A stretch of 11,536 nt of DNA from Baffinella frigidus (lineage: Eukaryota; Cryptophyceae; Cryptomonadales; Baffinellaceae). The stretch's first letter is position 1. The number at the start of each line of letters is the position of its first letter. The stretch lies in assembly GCA_026770585.1 (NCBI GenBank), contig MU646625.1:110018-121553 (forward strand), in the 5' to 3' direction. This document shows, in pieces, positions 10,534-11,536 of this stretch. A program made the translations under genes and the position numbers. Below the pieces are notes generated by a model. It ran no database searches and was not told the DNA's origin. It saw only the letters and a program-made list of their open reading frames with translations.

Positions 10534-10702
10534 GTCAGGTGCAGTGACATGGCGGGGGGGCATGTTTGTTTTGTTCAAGCACCGCCGCGCACGAGCCACG
10601 AGGCGAGATAGGAGGAGGCAGGGGGGAGGGTTAGGCCCTAACGGCAACCCGAAGGTTAAGAGGCGTTCCGGCTTAAGTTGCCCTCTCCACTTGAGAGAGG
10701 GA
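10534..10702. other. Stretch without a recognised gene
   Basis: It has purine-rich sequence, a TTAGGCCCTAA palindrome (10631-10641) and a small hairpin, CCCTCTC (10681-10687) with GAGAGGG (10695-10701). If the minus-strand gene continues to the right, this is intron or an unrecognised exon. Confidence 0.4.
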
Positions 10703-10853
10703 GCCTGTGAAAAATGGCTTGCTCGGAACTAGCTCTGCCTCACTCAGCTTGACCGACTATTCTCAAGTTGACATGCTGGGTATGCGGTACAAATCCGTCA
10801 ACTTTGGCGCAGAAAAGAGCCCGGGTTCACCAAGTTGGTGCACCCAAATAGAC
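10703..10853 (-). repeat. Dispersed subtelomeric repeat, inverse copy 3
   Basis: The reverse complement matches 277-427 along its full length with scattered differences. AAGTTGAC at 10765-10772 and GTCAACTT at 10797-10804 keep the 24-base spacing. With 277-427 it forms an inverted pair enclosing about 10.3 kb. Confidence 0.85.
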
Positions 10854-10891
10854 TGAAACGGAGCTAGATCCTGCGGGGATCTGCGACCTGG

Positions 10892-10950
10892 ACCCTCAGC
10901 CCTGAATCCTCAAACCCTCAACCCTCAACCCTCAATCCTCAACCCTGAAG
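10892..10950 (-). repeat. Degenerate CCCTCAA telomere-like block
   Basis: Units ACCCTCA, CCCTGAA, TCCTCAA and CCCTCAA follow each other at roughly seven-base intervals. The C-rich strand is on +, as in the array at 7912-8047. The repeat type is a variant of CCCTAAA. Confidence 0.65.
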
Positions 10951-11015
10951 GGTTTGGTGAAGCCACAAAGACTGAGAAGGAGCGAGCAGAAGGGTTGCCG
11001 CGCCCGCTTGCGGAC

Positions 11016-11063
11016 GGGAGGAGCCCGCCTCGGGAGGAGCCCGCCTCGGGATGAGCCCGCCTC
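11016..11063 (+). repeat. 16-bp tandem repeat, three units
   Basis: GGGAGGAGCCCGCCTC occurs twice, then GGGATGAGCCCGCCTC, and a partial GGGG follows. It is GC-rich and lies immediately to the left of the AT-rich foldback. Confidence 0.93.
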
Positions 11064-11083
11064 GGGGAGCGCTTTCATCCGGG

Positions 11084-11244
11084 CGAGTATTCAAGTTCAA
11101 CACGATCTGGCAACGAAAATTTATACACAATTGTTTTTACTATTACTTGTGTGGACCAAGTAATAGTAATTGGTCCACACAAGTAATAGTAAAAACAATT
11201 GTGTATGAATTTTCGTTGCAGATCGTATTCAACTTGAACACTCG
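11084..11244. mobile_element. Long AT-rich foldback element
   Basis: Arms 11084-11157 and 11172-11244 (74 and 73 bases) are near-perfect inverted copies with few mismatches and one indel. They run from CGAGTATTCAAGTTCAACAC to TTACTTGTGTGGACC and back. The 14-base loop includes AAGTAATAGTAA, itself the complement of part of each arm. The composition is far more AT-rich than the surroundings, which suggests an inserted foldback/MITE of a fourth family. No clear target duplication is seen. Open frames within it are not genes. Confidence 0.85.
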
Positions 11245-11431
11245 GGGGGATTAGCTTGGCGGAGGAGGGGGAGCTCCCCAGCGAGAAATGAAAGAAATTG
11301 GAAGAATGGCCACTTTTGCGGAGAAAGGGGAGTAGGTCGTACCTTGCGCGATCTCGACAGCCACACCCCCCCCCGTCGAGACTCCGTGAACTGTAAACTG
11401 TGCATCACAAAACACCCAACAGGGTGGTGAG
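11245..11431. other. Stretch without a recognised gene
   Basis: ACCTTGCGCGATCTC at about 11341 recurs at about 11497 between the C tracts. Nothing else is recognised. Confidence 0.4.
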
Positions 11432-11536
11432 CCCCCCCCCCCCCCCCCCCCCCTTCGGCAACGAGCTAGTGAACCCCCCCCCCCCCCCCCCCCCGCACCT
11501 TGCGCGATCTCTCAGCCCCCCCCCCCCCCCCCCCCC
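11432..11536 (+). repeat. Three poly-C tracts at 42-base spacing
   Basis: C tracts cover 11432-11453 (22), 11474-11494 (21) and 11516-11536 (at least 21, reaching the window end). They start exactly 42 bases apart. The two gaps (20 and 21 bases) are unrelated to each other. A sequencing or assembly artefact at homopolymers is possible. Confidence 0.85.

Noticed and set aside
11432-11536. CRISPR-like geometry of repeats and equal spacers
   Set aside because: The 'repeats' are pure poly-C, there are only three, no cas gene is near, and the window is eukaryotic.

Overview
This looks like nuclear DNA from a eukaryote, most likely an alga or other protist. It carries seven-base TTTAGGG-type telomeric repeats, one protein gene split by GT-AG introns, and many short palindromic non-autonomous transposons. 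Nothing in it is bacterial. The TTTAGGG repeat excludes animals and fungi as likely sources but does not fix the lineage. The 'GTACCTCGCTCATAAGAAA' inverted-repeat family reminds me of cryptophyte genomes; that is an unverified recollection.

Left part (1-3498): degenerate TTTAGGG-like arrays (1-217, about 1332-1720) are mixed with subtelomere-like repeats, including a 231-bp tandem repeat and a dispersed repeat around a conserved AAGTTGAC / GTCAACTT pair. Several hairpins follow, then a gene-poor stretch leading to a promoter. The dispersed repeat recurs in inverse orientation at 10703-10853.

Middle (3499-8093): a complete seven-exon gene on the + strand for the catalytic beta-1 (caspase-like) subunit of the 20S proteasome (PSMB6 / PRE3 / PBA1). 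It predicts a 20-residue propeptide and a 203-residue mature chain with Thr1, Asp17, Lys33 and Arg45. Introns 4, 5 and 6 are about 1.0-1.2 kb and full of repeats. Notable are a fourfold tandem copy of the exon 5 splice acceptor and exon start, partial copies of exon 6 on both sides of it, two transposon families, and a 19-unit telomeric array ending four bases before the last exon.

Right part (8094-11536): a dense cluster of small inverted-repeat (MITE-like) elements from three families, all with TA at both ends, some nested inside others. At 10304-10416 on the minus strand is what appears to be the last exon of an unrecognised gene, with decayed copies to its left. A degenerate telomere-like block, a 16-bp tandem repeat, a long AT-rich foldback and three evenly spaced poly-C tracts complete the window.

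I see no operon, CRISPR array, rRNA or tRNA. The window reads as a housekeeping gene in a repeat-rich, subtelomere-like neighbourhood where exon borders have repeatedly been duplicated.
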